Assembly: GCF_009712225.1 (NCBI RefSeq)
Contig: NZ_WASP01000003.1
Location: 236,051 to 300,050 of the forward strand
DNA: 64,000 nt
Direction: 5' to 3'
Origin: Desulfovibrio sp.
GTDB lineage: Bacteria > Desulfobacterota > Desulfovibrionia > Desulfovibrionales > Desulfovibrionaceae
Positions 46,011-56,083 of the stretch are shown here, one piece after another. Positions within the stretch are counted from its first letter, which is position 1, and every line of letters begins with the position of its first letter. The notes beneath the pieces are model-generated. The model did no database searches and had not been told where the DNA came from. It saw only the letters and a program-made list of their open reading frames with translations. The translations under genes were made by a program, and so were the position numbers.

Positions 46011-46424
46011 TTAGATGCCCTCCCTCACCACAATGATGGTCTTAACGGGCAGCTTGTGAGCGGCGCGGGTCAGCGCCTCACGGGCGAGCTCGAGGCTCAC
46101 GCCCTTGATTTCATACAGCACGCGGCCGGGCTTGACCGGAGCGCACCAACCCACCGGAGCGCCCTTACCGGAACCCTGACGGGTTTCCAGAGGCTTGGCG
46201 GTAACGGGGCGGTCGGGGAACACGCGGATCCACACTTTGCCGCCACGCTTGATATGACGCATCATGGCAATACGAGCCGCTTCGATCTGCTGGCTGGAAA
46301 GCTGGCCATGCTGCACGGTCTTGAGACCGATATCGCCAAAGGCAATGGTGGCGCCGCGGGTGGCCAGGCCACGCAGGCGGCCTTTCTGCCACTTGCGGAA
46401 TTTAACTCTTTTGGGCGCAAGCAT
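46011..46424 (-). CDS. rplP: 50S ribosomal protein L16
   Basis: A 137-residue L16 ([24 protein letters not shown]) that helps position A- and P-site tRNA. The start touches the rpsC stop by one base. Confidence 0.98.
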   Translation of the reverse strand: MLAPKRVKFRKWQKGRLRGLATRGATIAFGDIGLKTVQHGQLSSQQIEAARIAMMRHIKRGGKVWIRVFPDRPVTAKPLETRQGSGKGAPVGWCAPVKPGRVLYEIKGVSLELAREALTRAAHKLPVKTIIVVREGI

Positions 46425-47065
46425 TACTGATCAACCTCTTTGTCAAGGATTTCACCCTTATAGATCCACACCTTGACACCGATGATGCCGTAGGTGGTGC
46501 GCGCTTCGGCAAAGCCGTAGTCGATGTCGGCACGCAGGGTCTGCAAGGGCACGCGGCCATCGCGGTACCATTCGGTACGGGCGATTTCTGCACCAGCCAG
46601 ACGGCCAGCGCAGGTTACCTTGATGCCTTCGCCGCCGAACTTACGGGCCATGGACACGGTACGCTTCATGGCGCGCCGGAAGGCCACGCGGCGCTCAAGC
46701 TGCTGGGCGATGTTTTCGGCCACCAGCTGGGCGTCCACTTCGGGGCGACGGATTTCGTTCACTTCAAGAGAGAACTCGCGGCCGAACTTCTGACGAAGGT
46801 CGTTGCGAAGCTTTTCGATTTCCACACCCTTGCGGCCGATAACAATACCGGGGCGAGCGGTGGAAAGGATAAGCCGTACCTTGCCGCCGGCACGTTCGAT
46901 TTCGATTTTGGAAACGCCCGCATGGAACAGGAGCTTCTTCACGAACGCGCGGATTTTGCTGTCTTCATAGACAAAGGCAGGGTATTCCTTCTTGCTGAAC
47001 CAGCGGGACTGCCAATTCTTGTTGTACCCAAGCCGGAACCCGAACGGATGTACTTTCTGACCCAT
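46424..47065 (-). CDS. rpsC: 30S ribosomal protein S3
   Basis: A 213-residue S3 with the KH domain GRKG loop ([19 protein letters not shown]) and the C-terminal domain [22 protein letters not shown]. It forms part of the mRNA entry helicase. Confidence 0.98.
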   Translation of the reverse strand: MGQKVHPFGFRLGYNKNWQSRWFSKKEYPAFVYEDSKIRAFVKKLLFHAGVSKIEIERAGGKVRLILSTARPGIVIGRKGVEIEKLRNDLRQKFGREFSLEVNEIRRPEVDAQLVAENIAQQLERRVAFRRAMKRTVSMARKFGGEGIKVTCAGRLAGAEIARTEWYRDGRVPLQTLRADIDYGFAEARTTYGIIGVKVWIYKGEILDKEVDQ

Positions 47066-47068
47066 AGC

Positions 47069-47407
47069 CTATTCCTGCCCTTCTGCGAGTATAACGGTGA
47101 TGTGGCTGGTGCGCTTGTGAATCTTGGTCGCCCGGCCCTGAGCCCGGGGCATGAAGCGCTTCCAGGTGGGACCTTCGTTGACCACGATTTCTTTCACCAC
47201 CATGGCATCCACATCAACGCCGCCCAGCTGCGAGGCATTGGCCAACGCGCTCTTGAGCACGCCGAAAAGCACGCCAGCGGGCTTGTTGGGCGTGAAGCGC
47301 AGAAGGTTCATAGCCTCCTCCACTCCCATACCCTGCACGTTCTTGGCCACAAGACGGGTCTTGCGCGGAGAAACGCGCTGGAATTTTGCAATAGCTTTAG
47401 ATTCCAT
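47069..47407 (-). CDS. rplV: 50S ribosomal protein L22
   Basis: A 112-residue L22 with the tunnel-lining hairpin ([27 protein letters not shown]), a known site of macrolide resistance changes. Confidence 0.98.
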   Translation of the reverse strand: MESKAIAKFQRVSPRKTRLVAKNVQGMGVEEAMNLLRFTPNKPAGVLFGVLKSALANASQLGGVDVDAMVVKEIVVNEGPTWKRFMPRAQGRATKIHKRTSHITVILAEGQE

Positions 47408-47416
47408 ATGCCTACC

Positions 47417-47701
47417 CTACTTCTTGCCGGCCTTGGCCTTTTTGTCGGCGGCATGCCCATGGAAGGTACGCGTGGGCGAGAATTCGCCCAGCTTGTGGCC
47501 AACCATGTTTTCGGTAACGAACACCGGCACGAACTTTTTGCCATTGTGCACCGCAAAGGTCAGTCCCACCATTTCGGGCAGGATGGTCGAGCGGCGCGAC
47601 CAGGTCTTGAGCACGCGGCGGTCATTGCTGGCCACGGCGCTGTCGACCTTCTTCAATACATGGGCGTCAACAAACGGCCCTTTTTTCAACGATCTCGGCA
47701 T
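47417..47701 (-). CDS. rpsS: 30S ribosomal protein S19
   Basis: A 94-residue S19 ([39 protein letters not shown]) in the head of the 30S subunit. Confidence 0.98.
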   Translation of the reverse strand: MPRSLKKGPFVDAHVLKKVDSAVASNDRRVLKTWSRRSTILPEMVGLTFAVHNGKKFVPVFVTENMVGHKLGEFSPTRTFHGHAADKKAKAGKK

Positions 47702-47710
47702 GAGCTACTC

Positions 47711-48559
47711 CTACTTCTGGCCGCGGCGTTTGATAATCAGCCGGGAAGAGGCCTTCTTCTTGTCGCGGGTCTTGTAACCCTTAGCAGGCATACCCCAAGG
47801 CGACACAGGATGACGGCCACCAGAGCTTCTGCCTTCGCCACCGCCCAGGGGGTGGTCGATGGGGTTCATGGCAACGCCGCGAACCTTGGGACGACGACCC
47901 AGCCAACGATTGCGGCCAGCTTTGCCCAGAGAGATGGTTTCGTGATGCACGTTGCCCACCTGACCCACAGTGGCCACGCAGGTGGCAAGCACCTTGCGCA
48001 CTTCGCCCGAGGGCAGACGCAGCAGGGCGTAGTTGCCTTCTTTGGCGACCAGCTGGGCGTAGGTACCGGCGGCGCGGCACATCTGACCGCCCTTACCGGG
48101 GTACAGCTCGATATTGTGCACAACAGTACCCACGGGGATGCGGGCCATCTGAAGGGCATTACCGGGCTTGATGTCGGCCACGACGCCATTGCGCTCGTTG
48201 ATGCCGGACATGATCTTGTCACCCTGCTTCAGACCAACCGGAGCGAGGATGTAGCGCTTTTCGCCGTCCGAATAGTGCAGAAGCGCGATACGGGCGGTAC
48301 GGTTAGGATCGTATTCAATGTGCGCAACAGTGGCTTCAATGCCGGTCTTGTCGCGCTTGAAGTCGATGATGCGGTACAGACGCTTTACACCGCCGCCACG
48401 ACGACGGCTGGTAACGCGACCCAGATTGTTGCGGCCGGCCTTTTTGGTAAGGCCTTCAGTGAGCGACTTCTCAGGGCGCGTCCGGGTGATTTCCTCAAAG
48501 TCGGAAACCGTCTGGAAGCGACGCCCCGCGGAGGTCGGTTTCAGCTTGCGGACAGCCAT
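47711..48559 (-). CDS. rplB: 50S ribosomal protein L2
   Basis: A 282-residue L2, slightly longer than the usual 275. The conserved His of the peptidyl-transferase support loop is in [20 protein letters not shown]. Confidence 0.98.
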   Translation of the reverse strand: MAVRKLKPTSAGRRFQTVSDFEEITRTRPEKSLTEGLTKKAGRNNLGRVTSRRRGGGVKRLYRIIDFKRDKTGIEATVAHIEYDPNRTARIALLHYSDGEKRYILAPVGLKQGDKIMSGINERNGVVADIKPGNALQMARIPVGTVVHNIELYPGKGGQMCRAAGTYAQLVAKEGNYALLRLPSGEVRKVLATCVATVGQVGNVHHETISLGKAGRNRWLGRRPKVRGVAMNPIDHPLGGGEGRSSGGRHPVSPWGMPAKGYKTRDKKKASSRLIIKRRGQK

Positions 48560-48561
48560 GA

Positions 48562-48852
48562 TTACACTCCCTCGAAGAACTCAATTTTATCGCCCTGGCG
48601 CAGCGTAACATACGCTTTCTTCCAGCCGGGCTTACGGCCTACAACGCGACCCTGGCGCTCCCTGTTCATAGGGGCGCGGCGCACAACGTTGACCGCTTCC
48701 ACTTTAACGTCAAAAGCCTTTTCCACAGCCTGCTTGATTTCAAGCTTGTTGGCCTGTGTGTGGACCATAAAGGCCACCTGCTGGGCTTCGTCCTTGATCA
48801 AGGTCGTTTTTTCGGTCAGCAGGGGCTTGAGCAGAACAGAAGTAGTTTCCAT
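48562..48852 (-). CDS. rplW: 50S ribosomal protein L23
   Basis: A 96-residue L23 ([25 protein letters not shown]), the dock for trigger factor and SRP at the tunnel exit. The start at 48852 is set by homology and lies one base after the rplD stop. Confidence 0.97.
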   Translation of the reverse strand: METTSVLLKPLLTEKTTLIKDEAQQVAFMVHTQANKLEIKQAVEKAFDVKVEAVNVVRRAPMNRERQGRVVGRKPGWKKAYVTLRQGDKIEFFEGV

Positions 48853-48853
48853 C

Positions 48854-49486
48854 TTACGCCCCCTTCTTCGCGAAACGAGCCTGAACAGGTTCGATAGCGC
48901 CTTCAAGCAACACAAGCTGCTTGTGCTTGAGGATTTCAAGCACGCTAAGGCGATCGACCGTGGTCAGGGTGAGACCCGGAATGTTGCGGGCGGAACGAGT
49001 CAGCGCGCAATCTTCGGCGGGTGCCACGATGAGAGCCTTCGAGAGACCCAACGTGTCGGCAACCTTGGCGAAATGCTTGGTCTTGGCTTCGGGCAGTTCA
49101 ATGCCCTTAACCACCATCAGGGTTTCGGCAGCCAGGCGGCTCGACAGGGCCATCTTCATGGCCAGGGCGCGCACCTTGCTGTTAACCTTGAAGCTGTAGT
49201 CACGGGGGCTGGGTCCGAAGATGATGGCACCACCGCGCCAAATGGGCGAACGGTTGGAGCCAGAGCGAGCACGGCCCGTGCCCTTCTGCTTCCAGGGCTT
49301 GACGCCGCCGCCGGAAACCAGCGCACGGGTCTTTGCCATATGCGTTCCGGCGCGTTTGGCCGCCATCTGGGCGCGCGCCACGAGGTTGAGGATTTCGGGC
49401 CTCACCTCGATTTCGAACACGTCGGAAGCCAGCGTAACTTCACCGCTTTCCTGCTTGTTCTGGTCATATACTTTAACGGTAGCCAT
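48854..49486 (-). CDS. rplD: 50S ribosomal protein L4
   Basis: A 210-residue L4 with the extended tunnel loop ([24 protein letters not shown]). In E. coli L4 represses the S10 operon through its leader; the long leader here makes similar control plausible. Confidence 0.98.
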   Translation of the reverse strand: MATVKVYDQNKQESGEVTLASDVFEIEVRPEILNLVARAQMAAKRAGTHMAKTRALVSGGGVKPWKQKGTGRARSGSNRSPIWRGGAIIFGPSPRDYSFKVNSKVRALAMKMALSSRLAAETLMVVKGIELPEAKTKHFAKVADTLGLSKALIVAPAEDCALTRSARNIPGLTLTTVDRLSVLEILKHKQLVLLEGAIEPVQARFAKKGA

Positions 49487-49497
49487 TGCTGCTTCCT

Positions 49498-50127
49498 CTA
49501 CTGCTTGCGGATCAGCACCAGCCCGTTCTTGGGGCCGGGCACGGAACCTTTAACCAGGATGACGTTGTCTTCGGGACGCACGTCAACGATGGTCAGGCCC
49601 ATTTCCGTAACGGTTTCATTGCCCCAATGGCCCGCCATTTTCCGACCCTTGAACACGTGGCCAGGAAAGGTGTTGTTACCAATGGAACCATTGTTGCGGT
49701 GCACCTTTTCGCAGCCGTGGGTATCTTTGGAACCTGCGAAGTTCCAGCGACGCATGCGGCCCTGATAGCCCTTACCCATGCTGGTGCCTGTGATCTTGAC
49801 CTTTTCGCCAGCGGCGAAAATTTCAACGGTCAGTTCCTGGCCCAGTTCCTGCTCCGGCGCGCCCGTCAGGCGGATTTCGCGCAGGTGACGGAAAAGCCCC
49901 TTGCCTGCCTTGGCAAAATGCCCCTGCAGAGCCTTGGGGGTGTGCTTTTCCTTAGCGGGGGTCATCGCGATCTGTACGGCGTTGTAGCCGTCAGTATCTG
50001 CAGTTTTGACCTGGGTGACGGGGCACGGACCGGCCTCAATCACCGTGACGGGCACGGCTGCGCCAGCGCCGTCAAATATGCGGGTCATACCAAGTTTGCG
50101 ACCCAAAATTCCCATTTTCTCAGCCAT
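49498..50127 (-). CDS. rplC: 50S ribosomal protein L3
   Basis: A 209-residue L3 ([25 protein letters not shown]; central [20 protein letters not shown]), whose loop reaches the peptidyl-transferase centre. Confidence 0.98.
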   Translation of the reverse strand: MAEKMGILGRKLGMTRIFDGAGAAVPVTVIEAGPCPVTQVKTADTDGYNAVQIAMTPAKEKHTPKALQGHFAKAGKGLFRHLREIRLTGAPEQELGQELTVEIFAAGEKVKITGTSMGKGYQGRMRRWNFAGSKDTHGCEKVHRNNGSIGNNTFPGHVFKGRKMAGHWGNETVTEMGLTIVDVRPEDNVILVKGSVPGPKNGLVLIRKQ

Positions 50128-50139
50128 GACTGCCTCTCG

Positions 50140-50457
50140 CTAGAGCTTGATTTCCACGTCCACACCGGCGGGCAGCGAAAGCTTGCCCAGCGCGTCGACG
50201 GTCTGCTGCGTGGGTTCCAGGATATCCATGAGCCGCTTGTGGATGCGCATTTCAAACTGCTCACGGGACTTTTTGTCCACATGCACGGAACGCTGAATGG
50301 TGTACTTGTGAATGTTGGTGGGCAGGGGGATTGGCCCCGCCACGCCGGCACCGGTATTGCGCGCCGTATCCACGATTTCCGCAACGGCTTTATCCAGAAT
50401 GCGGTAATCGTAGGCTTTGAGCTTGATCCGAATGCGATCGCTGCTAACTGTCGTCAT
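50140..50457 (-). CDS. rpsJ: 30S ribosomal protein S10 (NusE)
   Basis: A 105-residue S10, the first gene of the superoperon. It begins [23 protein letters not shown] lies 8 nt upstream of ATG 50457, and the frame open further upstream lacks support. S10 also serves as NusE in antitermination. Confidence 0.98.
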   Translation of the reverse strand: MTTVSSDRIRIKLKAYDYRILDKAVAEIVDTARNTGAGVAGPIPLPTNIHKYTIQRSVHVDKKSREQFEMRIHKRLMDILEPTQQTVDALGKLSLPAGVDVEIKL

Positions 50458-50999
50458 TGTGCCTACTCCGTTTGCAAAAACATCCCGCGCGGCCCTTTGG
50501 GCTACGAGCGCGGGCTCCTTCACAGCATACGCGGGCCATGAAGCATGGCCCGAAGGCCGACCTCACCCTGGCAAGGAACGGAAAAACGGAGCAACGTAAG
50601 GGGTTGCGCTAATGCGCGCATCACGCCTGAAATTTCAGGAAGAATTCGGAAGATTGGACGCCTGAAGACGCCTGCATCATCCGCGTGATGCTCCCCAGCG
50701 TCGCCCAGGCTAAGCTACCTATAGAAAACAGGTAGCGAAGCGGTCCCGCAGGGTCACCAAATGGGGGCTATCCCCCTACCTTACAGCCCCGGGTCACACA
50801 CTGCCAGTGGCTGCGGTGGGGTCCGTCCTTGGGCTGGAACGGCTCGACATTGTCCGGCATTCGGTAACGCCTGCACATGTCAAAACCTTAAACGGCCATG
50901 AATTTCATCCGTTTACGGTGCATCAGGGTGAGCTCAACCCACCCTTCCCTGCCGTCCAGGGAACGCGGAAAAGAAACACTCTTTGTCACGCGGAGATTT
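50458..50999 (-). promoter_or_regulatory. Long structured 5' leader of the S10 superoperon
   Basis: If the promoter at 51000-51028 is right, the leader is about 530 nt without a gene. It holds GCTACCT...AGGTAGC (50714-50736), GGGGG-CTAT-CCCCC (50763-50776) and the competing pair GGGGCT (50764-50769) / AGCCCC (50785-50790). Further hairpins are GCATCA...TGATGC (50674-50691), the palindrome CCTGAAATTTCAGG (50626-50639), and GCAAC...GTTGC (50591-50607). The alternative pairings could form a regulatory switch. Confidence 0.55.
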
Positions 51000-51028
51000 T
51001 TTCTATCCAAGTTACCCTCGAACGTCAA
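51000..51028 (-). promoter_or_regulatory. Promoter of the S10-spc-alpha superoperon
   Basis: On the minus strand TTGACG, exactly 17 nt, TAGAAA. It is the best match upstream of rpsJ and points at the ribosomal genes. Confidence 0.6.
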
Positions 51029-51091
51029 GACATTTTCACATTATTTTTGTATGGTCAGCACGCGTCACGCAGAACAGGAAACTCTTGCCTC

Positions 51092-51120
51092 TTGACGTAT
51101 AGTCAGTGCAACCCTACAAA
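51092..51120 (+). promoter_or_regulatory. Promoter of the receiver-TPR gene
   Basis: TTGACG, 17 nt, TACAAA, ending about 105 nt before the gene start. It is back to back with the ribosomal promoter, with 63 nt between the two -35 boxes. Confidence 0.55.
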
Positions 51121-51224
51121 TGCACCGCGCGACTGTATTATGCCAGGTTGTTTTTAAGCGAGATGAAACAACTTGCGAAAGATTATTTTTATATACAGCT
51201 CCGCGCATTCCTTCAGGAGTTTCA

Positions 51225-52595
51225 ATGTCCACAGTTGATACAACAAATCGTGCCAAGCTGAATTCGTACCAAGACACTGTTATTACATACATTACTAAAG
51301 AGAGTGGCCATATCCTTGTGGTCAGCGACGACCAGGCCTTCTGCACCCAGCTGCGGCTGACTCTTGCCAAAGAAATGGGCCTTACCGCCCAGAGCATCTT
51401 CACATCTCTGGCTGACCCCCGCATGATGCTGCGCGAGCTGCGCGACATTCTGGCGCGTCACCCAGCCCCCCTTATCTTTATTGAGCGCAGCATTGGCGGC
51501 CGTGACCTCAGCTTTCTGGTAAGCCAGATCAAGCAGGCCTTTACCGCGCTAAAAATCATTGTACTCACCAGCGATGTGCAGCGTGACCGGCTCATGCTGC
51601 TGCACGAAGTGGGGGCGGATAACTTTATTGCAAAGCCCGTGTCGGCCAACACGCTGATTGAAAAAATGGCCTTTACCCTCAAGCCGCAAAGTAAACTGGG
51701 GCAGATCATCGATATGGCAAAAAAGCTCTTTGCCATGAAAAAATACGATATGGCGCTTACAGCCTGCCAAAAGGTGCTGAGCCTCAAGCCCGGCAGTGCT
51801 GCCGCATTTCTGGTGATGGGCGATGTTTTTCGCGCCACCCAGCAGTATGACAAGGCCCGGCTCTCGTATGAATCCGCGGCCAAGTCCGCCGATCTGTATC
51901 TGGCCCCCCTGCAGCGGCTGGCTGAAATGTACGAAGAAATCGGCGACGTTCCCCAGCAGGTGCGCTACCTTGAGAAGCTCGACTCTCTCTCGCCCCTCAA
52001 CGTTAACCGCAAGGTCAGCCTTGGCGAAGCCCACTTTGCCAATGGCGACATGGAAAAAGCCGAGGCTTTTTTTGAAAAGGCAGTGGTGCAGATGAACCGC
52101 GAGGCCGCCGATGGCCTCAGTGCCCTGTCGAGCCGTATTGCCGGAATCTATGGCGAACGGGCTCCTGAAATGGCTGAGAAATTTCTGCGCAGCAGCCTGG
52201 AAGCCAAGGGCAAGCGCCTTGGTCGCAGCGACCTGTCGCTCTTTAACCAGCTGGGAATCAGCCTGCGCAGGCAGGGACGCTGGCAGGACGCCATTACCGA
52301 ATACAAGCGCGCCATAAAAATCGCACCCGACGACCCCACGCTCTATTATAATGTAGGAATGGCCTTTGCCGAGGGTGCAGATTTTCTTCAGGCCAAGGCC
52401 AATCTGGTAAAGGCCATGGATCTCGAACCCGAAATGGTCAAGACCAATGCCTCCATAGCCTGCAACTTTGGCGCAGTATTTCTGCAGTCGGGCGACCGCG
52501 ACCGGGCTACCCAGTTTTTCCAGCAGGCTCTTGCCCTGAAACCCGGCATGAAAATCGCCCAGCAGGGCCTGCAGCGCGCGCAGGTCAAGGCATAG
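51225..52595 (+). CDS. Degenerate receiver domain plus TPR protein
   Basis: A 456-residue soluble protein. Residues 28-150 look like a response-regulator receiver: acidic pair in HILVVSDDQAF, a Thr/Ser switch in KIIVLTSD, and the conserved Lys in FIAKPVS. The phospho-acceptor position is Glu87 (LIFIERS) rather than Asp, so it may be locked in an active-like state. Residues 165-456 contain about seven TPR units (AMKKYDMALTACQKVLSLKPGS and the later DAITEYKRAIKIAPDDPTLYYNVG), a protein-binding scaffold. ATG 51225 has CAGGAG upstream. Partner and function are unknown; it is divergent from the ribosomal superoperon and lies 233 nt before secA. Confidence 0.85.
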   Translation: MSTVDTTNRAKLNSYQDTVITYITKESGHILVVSDDQAFCTQLRLTLAKEMGLTAQSIFTSLADPRMMLRELRDILARHPAPLIFIERSIGGRDLSFLVSQIKQAFTALKIIVLTSDVQRDRLMLLHEVGADNFIAKPVSANTLIEKMAFTLKPQSKLGQIIDMAKKLFAMKKYDMALTACQKVLSLKPGSAAAFLVMGDVFRATQQYDKARLSYESAAKSADLYLAPLQRLAEMYEEIGDVPQQVRYLEKLDSLSPLNVNRKVSLGEAHFANGDMEKAEAFFEKAVVQMNREAADGLSALSSRIAGIYGERAPEMAEKFLRSSLEAKGKRLGRSDLSLFNQLGISLRRQGRWQDAITEYKRAIKIAPDDPTLYYNVGMAFAEGADFLQAKANLVKAMDLEPEMVKTNASIACNFGAVFLQSGDRDRATQFFQQALALKPGMKIAQQGLQRAQVKA

Positions 52596-52675
52596 ATCCC
52601 CGCTGGCAGGCAGGGGTTTCGGTCTTTAGCCATCGACAAAGACAGTAAAACAAATAATAATTCTGCCGCGCAACA

Positions 52676-52704
52676 TTGCCAACCTCAATATTGTGTCTTA
52701 TTTT
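52676..52704 (+). promoter_or_regulatory. Promoter of secA
   Basis: TTGCCA, exactly 17 nt, TATTTT, about 125 nt upstream of the secA start. Confidence 0.55.
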
Positions 52705-52828
52705 CAACAGATGCGGTGCTTTGCCCTTTGGGGGCATAGCGCCACGCAATCCGCATATCCCGCTGCATCAGGCCTCATGAGCTTTGCCGCAGCGTAAGCG
52801 ACTGGCCCTCGTGTGATAAGGAGAGTTC

Positions 52829-55411
52829 ATGTTCGGTTTTCTTTTCAAAAAAATCTTCGGCAGCACCAACGACCGCTACCTGCGAAAACTTCGCCCTCTG
52901 GTGCAGCGCATCAACGCTCTTGAGCCCGAGATGCAGCAGCTGGAAGATGCGGACTTTTCCGTTCGCATTGCCCAGTACCGTCAGGAAGTGCAGGACGGCG
53001 TGCGCGATCTCGACGCACTGCTGCCCGAAGTTTTTGCCCTGGTGCGCGAAGCATCGTTTCGCAAGCTTGGCATGCGCCACTATGATGTTCAGCTCATAGG
53101 CGGCATGGTGCTGCACAAGGGCAAGATTGCCGAAATGAAAACCGGTGAAGGTAAAACCCTCGTCGCAACCCTGCCAGTGGTGCTCAATGCTCTGTCTGGC
53201 AAGGGCGTGCACGTTGTGACCGTCAACGACTATCTGGCCAAGCGCGATGCTGGCTGGATGGGCCAGCTTTACGAATTTCTTGGCCTGAGCACCGGTGTGA
53301 TCGTGCACGGGCTGGACGACGAGGAGCGCAAGGTCGAATACGCCAAGGACATCACCTACGGCACAAACAACGAATTCGGCTTTGACTACCTGCGCGATAA
53401 CATGAAGTTTTACGCCAGCCAGCTGGTGCAGCGCCCCCACAACTTTGCCATTGTTGACGAAGTGGACTCCATCCTCATCGACGAAGCCAGAACCCCGCTG
53501 ATCATTTCTGGCGCTTCCGACGAATCTGTGGGCATGTACCGCGCGGTGGACGACATTGTTCGCCAGCTTACACCCGAACACTATCAGGTGGATGAAAAGG
53601 CCCGCACCGCCATGCTCACCGACGAAGGCGTGGCCCGCTGCGAAGAACTGCTCAAGGTTGACAACCTGTTTGACCCTGCCAACATCACCGCACAGCATCA
53701 CGTGATGCAGTCGCTCAAGGCGCACCTTATTTTCAAGCGTGACGTCGACTACATCGTGCAGGAAGACCAGGTTATCATTGTTGACGAATTCACTGGCCGC
53801 CTCATGGCTGGCCGCCGCTATTCAGACGGCCTGCATCAGGCGCTGGAAGCCAAGGAACACGTCACCATCGCCGCCGAAAACCAGACTCTGGCCTCCATCA
53901 CCTTCCAGAACTACTTTCGCCTGTACGACAAGCTTTCGGGCATGACCGGTACGGCCGACACTGAAGCAGTTGAATTCCACCAGATTTACAACCTTGATGT
54001 CCTTTCCATTCCGCCCAACAAACCCATGGTCCGCAAGGATTACCCCGACCTTATCTACCGCTCGCGGCAGGAAAAATTCGACGCCATTGTGGAGGCCATT
54101 GCCGAGCTGCACCAAAAAGAGCAGCCCGTGCTTGTGGGCACCATCTCCATCGAAACGTCCGAAATGCTCTCGCACCGGCTGGCAAAACTTGGCATCCCCC
54201 ACAGCGTGCTCAACGCCAAACAGCACGAGAAGGAAGCCGAAATCGTTGCCCTGGCCGGTCAGAGAGGCCGCGTAACCATTGCCACCAACATGGCTGGCCG
54301 TGGTACGGACATCATGCTGGGCGAAGGCGTGGTTGATCTTGGCGGTCTGCATATTCTCGGCACAGAGCGGCATGAAAGCCGCCGTATCGACAATCAGCTG
54401 CGCGGCCGCTCTGGCCGTCAGGGCGACCCCGGCTCCTCGCGCTTCTACCTTTCGCTTGAAGACGACCTCATGCGGCTTTTTGGTTCAGACCGTATCAAGG
54501 GGCTGATGGAAAAGCTGGGCCTGCGCGATGGCGAAGCCATTGAAAACGCAATGGTTACCCGCGCGGTCGAAGGCGCCCAAAAGCGCGTTGAAGCCCACCA
54601 CTTTGAAATACGCAAAACCCTGCTCGACTACGACAACGTCATGAACCAGCAGCGCGAGGTCATCTACACCCTGCGCCGCGAGCTCATGGTGGAAGAGGAC
54701 CTTGAGCCCGTTTTGCAGGAATTCATGAGTGACGTGCTGGACGATGTGTACGGCCCGCTCGACAATGTTTCAGCCGATGATCTTGAAGCCGCCCAGGCAG
54801 CCGCCATGGCCCGCCTGCGCGACGTGTTCAATCTTGACCGCGTGCTTGACGAAGATGCGGCGCTGCCTGAACGTGAAAAAACGCAAAGCATTGTCCGTGA
54901 CATTCTCGACCAACTCAGGACCGAAACCGGCCCCACCTATGCCGACATTCTGCGCTACTTTTTGCTGGAAGAACTGGACCGCTGCTGGAAGGAACACCTG
55001 CGCAACATGGACTCGCTGCGTGACGGCATAGGCCTGCGTGGCTATGGCCAGCGCGATCCCAAGCTGGAATACAAGCGTGAAGGCTTTGAAATGTTCCAGG
55101 CCATGCTGTTCCAGATTCGCGAAAGCGTATTTCGCGCGCTCACGCGCGTACGCGTCCGCATTGAGCCCATCGCCGAAGAAGAACAGCAGCCCGTTGAACA
55201 GGCCGCCCCGGTTGAAGAACCCAAGGGCACGCCCCTTGCCCGCGAATACCGCCACAAGGAAAGCAACTCCCCCCTGTCATACTCCAGCGGCGGCAGTATC
55301 AGTGAAGATGCCCAAAAGCCCGCCAAGGCTGGCCCGCGCATTGGCCGCAACGACCTTTGCCCCTGCGGCAGCGGCAAGAAATACAAAAAATGCTGCGGGC
55401 GCGAAAGCTAG
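52829..55411 (+). CDS. secA: Preprotein translocase ATPase SecA
   Basis: An 860-residue motor that pushes preproteins through SecYEG. Walker A is MKTGEGKT near residue 102, the DEAD-like [15 protein letters not shown] near 210, then the preprotein cross-linking domain, the second ATPase domain ([15 protein letters not shown]), the helical scaffold, and a C-terminal SEC-C zinc motif [14 protein letters not shown] that binds SecB or ribosomes. AAGGAG lies just upstream. Length is normal. Confidence 0.98.
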   Translation: MFGFLFKKIFGSTNDRYLRKLRPLVQRINALEPEMQQLEDADFSVRIAQYRQEVQDGVRDLDALLPEVFALVREASFRKLGMRHYDVQLIGGMVLHKGKIAEMKTGEGKTLVATLPVVLNALSGKGVHVVTVNDYLAKRDAGWMGQLYEFLGLSTGVIVHGLDDEERKVEYAKDITYGTNNEFGFDYLRDNMKFYASQLVQRPHNFAIVDEVDSILIDEARTPLIISGASDESVGMYRAVDDIVRQLTPEHYQVDEKARTAMLTDEGVARCEELLKVDNLFDPANITAQHHVMQSLKAHLIFKRDVDYIVQEDQVIIVDEFTGRLMAGRRYSDGLHQALEAKEHVTIAAENQTLASITFQNYFRLYDKLSGMTGTADTEAVEFHQIYNLDVLSIPPNKPMVRKDYPDLIYRSRQEKFDAIVEAIAELHQKEQPVLVGTISIETSEMLSHRLAKLGIPHSVLNAKQHEKEAEIVALAGQRGRVTIATNMAGRGTDIMLGEGVVDLGGLHILGTERHESRRIDNQLRGRSGRQGDPGSSRFYLSLEDDLMRLFGSDRIKGLMEKLGLRDGEAIENAMVTRAVEGAQKRVEAHHFEIRKTLLDYDNVMNQQREVIYTLRRELMVEEDLEPVLQEFMSDVLDDVYGPLDNVSADDLEAAQAAAMARLRDVFNLDRVLDEDAALPEREKTQSIVRDILDQLRTETGPTYADILRYFLLEELDRCWKEHLRNMDSLRDGIGLRGYGQRDPKLEYKREGFEMFQAMLFQIRESVFRALTRVRVRIEPIAEEEQQPVEQAAPVEEPKGTPLAREYRHKESNSPLSYSSGGSISEDAQKPAKAGPRIGRNDLCPCGSGKKYKKCCGRES

Positions 55412-55432
55412 CGGCCAACAACAGAGTATAAA

Positions 55433-55461
55433 TGCAGGAGCACCTTTGACGGGCGCTCCTG
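55433..55461 (+). terminator. Hairpin after secA
   Basis: GCAGGAGC...GCTCCTGC with a 13-nt loop lies 21 nt after the secA stop. It has no T-run, and a second, stronger terminator follows. Confidence 0.5.
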
Positions 55462-55513
55462 CTGCATCTGGCGCATGCCGCATGTTCCGCCTTTACAGGA
55501 TGAATACGGACTC

Positions 55514-55560
55514 TTCAAACGCAAAAAGGCGGGGGTTAACCCCGCCTTTTTGCGTTTGAA
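55514..55560. terminator. Strong bidirectional terminator
   Basis: A perfect 21-bp stem (TTCAAACGCAAAAAGGCGGGG and complement) over GTTAA lies between secA and the converging SMR gene. Confidence 0.93.
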
Positions 55561-55618
55561 ACAGGTGCGGCTTGCCGCACATTGGCCCGCCATTTTTACT
55601 GGCGTAGTCTGCGCTGCA

Positions 55619-55942
55619 TTATGCCTGCGATGAAAAAAACTTTGTTCCAACGCTGCCGATAATGATCAGCGCGATAAAAAACAGCTGGGGCAGCGAAACC
55701 TTGTCGCCGAAAAACAGCGCCCCTCCCAGAACCACGCCCACAGTGCCAGCGCCCGTCCAGAGGGCATAGGTCATACCCGCCGGAAGCCCGCGCATGGCAA
55801 GTGCCAGCAGTCCCATATTGACGAAACTCAGCACGATGGGCACCGCCGCAGCCTGCCAGTTGCCCAGCGAAGAAGCCCACTTGAGGCTGAGCGCCCACAG
55901 GATTTCGGTAACTACGGCGAAACACAATGCAAACCATGCCAT
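55619..55942 (-). CDS. Small multidrug resistance (SMR) family exporter, SugE/Gdx-like
   Basis: A 107-residue protein with four TM helices. It has the membrane-embedded Glu13 (FAVVTEILWALSLKW), Trp16, and the GLPAGMTYALWTGAGTVG motif with Trp62, all typical of SMR proteins. The pattern is closest to the SugE/Gdx (guanidinium exporter) branch, though the Ser usually found at position 42 reads as Asn here. Such proteins act as antiparallel dimers that exchange a cation for protons. The frame is open upstream to 56041; homology begins at 55942. Confidence 0.88.
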   Translation of the reverse strand: MAWFALCFAVVTEILWALSLKWASSLGNWQAAAVPIVLSFVNMGLLALAMRGLPAGMTYALWTGAGTVGVVLGGALFFGDKVSLPQLFFIALIIIGSVGTKFFSSQA

Positions 55943-56083
55943 ATCCAATACTCCTTTGTGTGGGCTCGGATAAAAAGGCACGGCCTGCGGAAACCCAAAA
56001 GAACAGAACAATGCATCAACGGAAGGGCGTAGAACTGCCATCTGTCCGCAAATGTGTCAACTGGCGAACACCGCCTCCCAAAA

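Noticed and set aside
46922..49765. A 947-codon open frame on the plus strand opposite the ribosomal genes
   Set aside because: It is antisense to nine well-defined ribosomal protein genes, is rich in His/Gly/Ala as expected of a GC-rich shadow frame, and has no recognisable domain.
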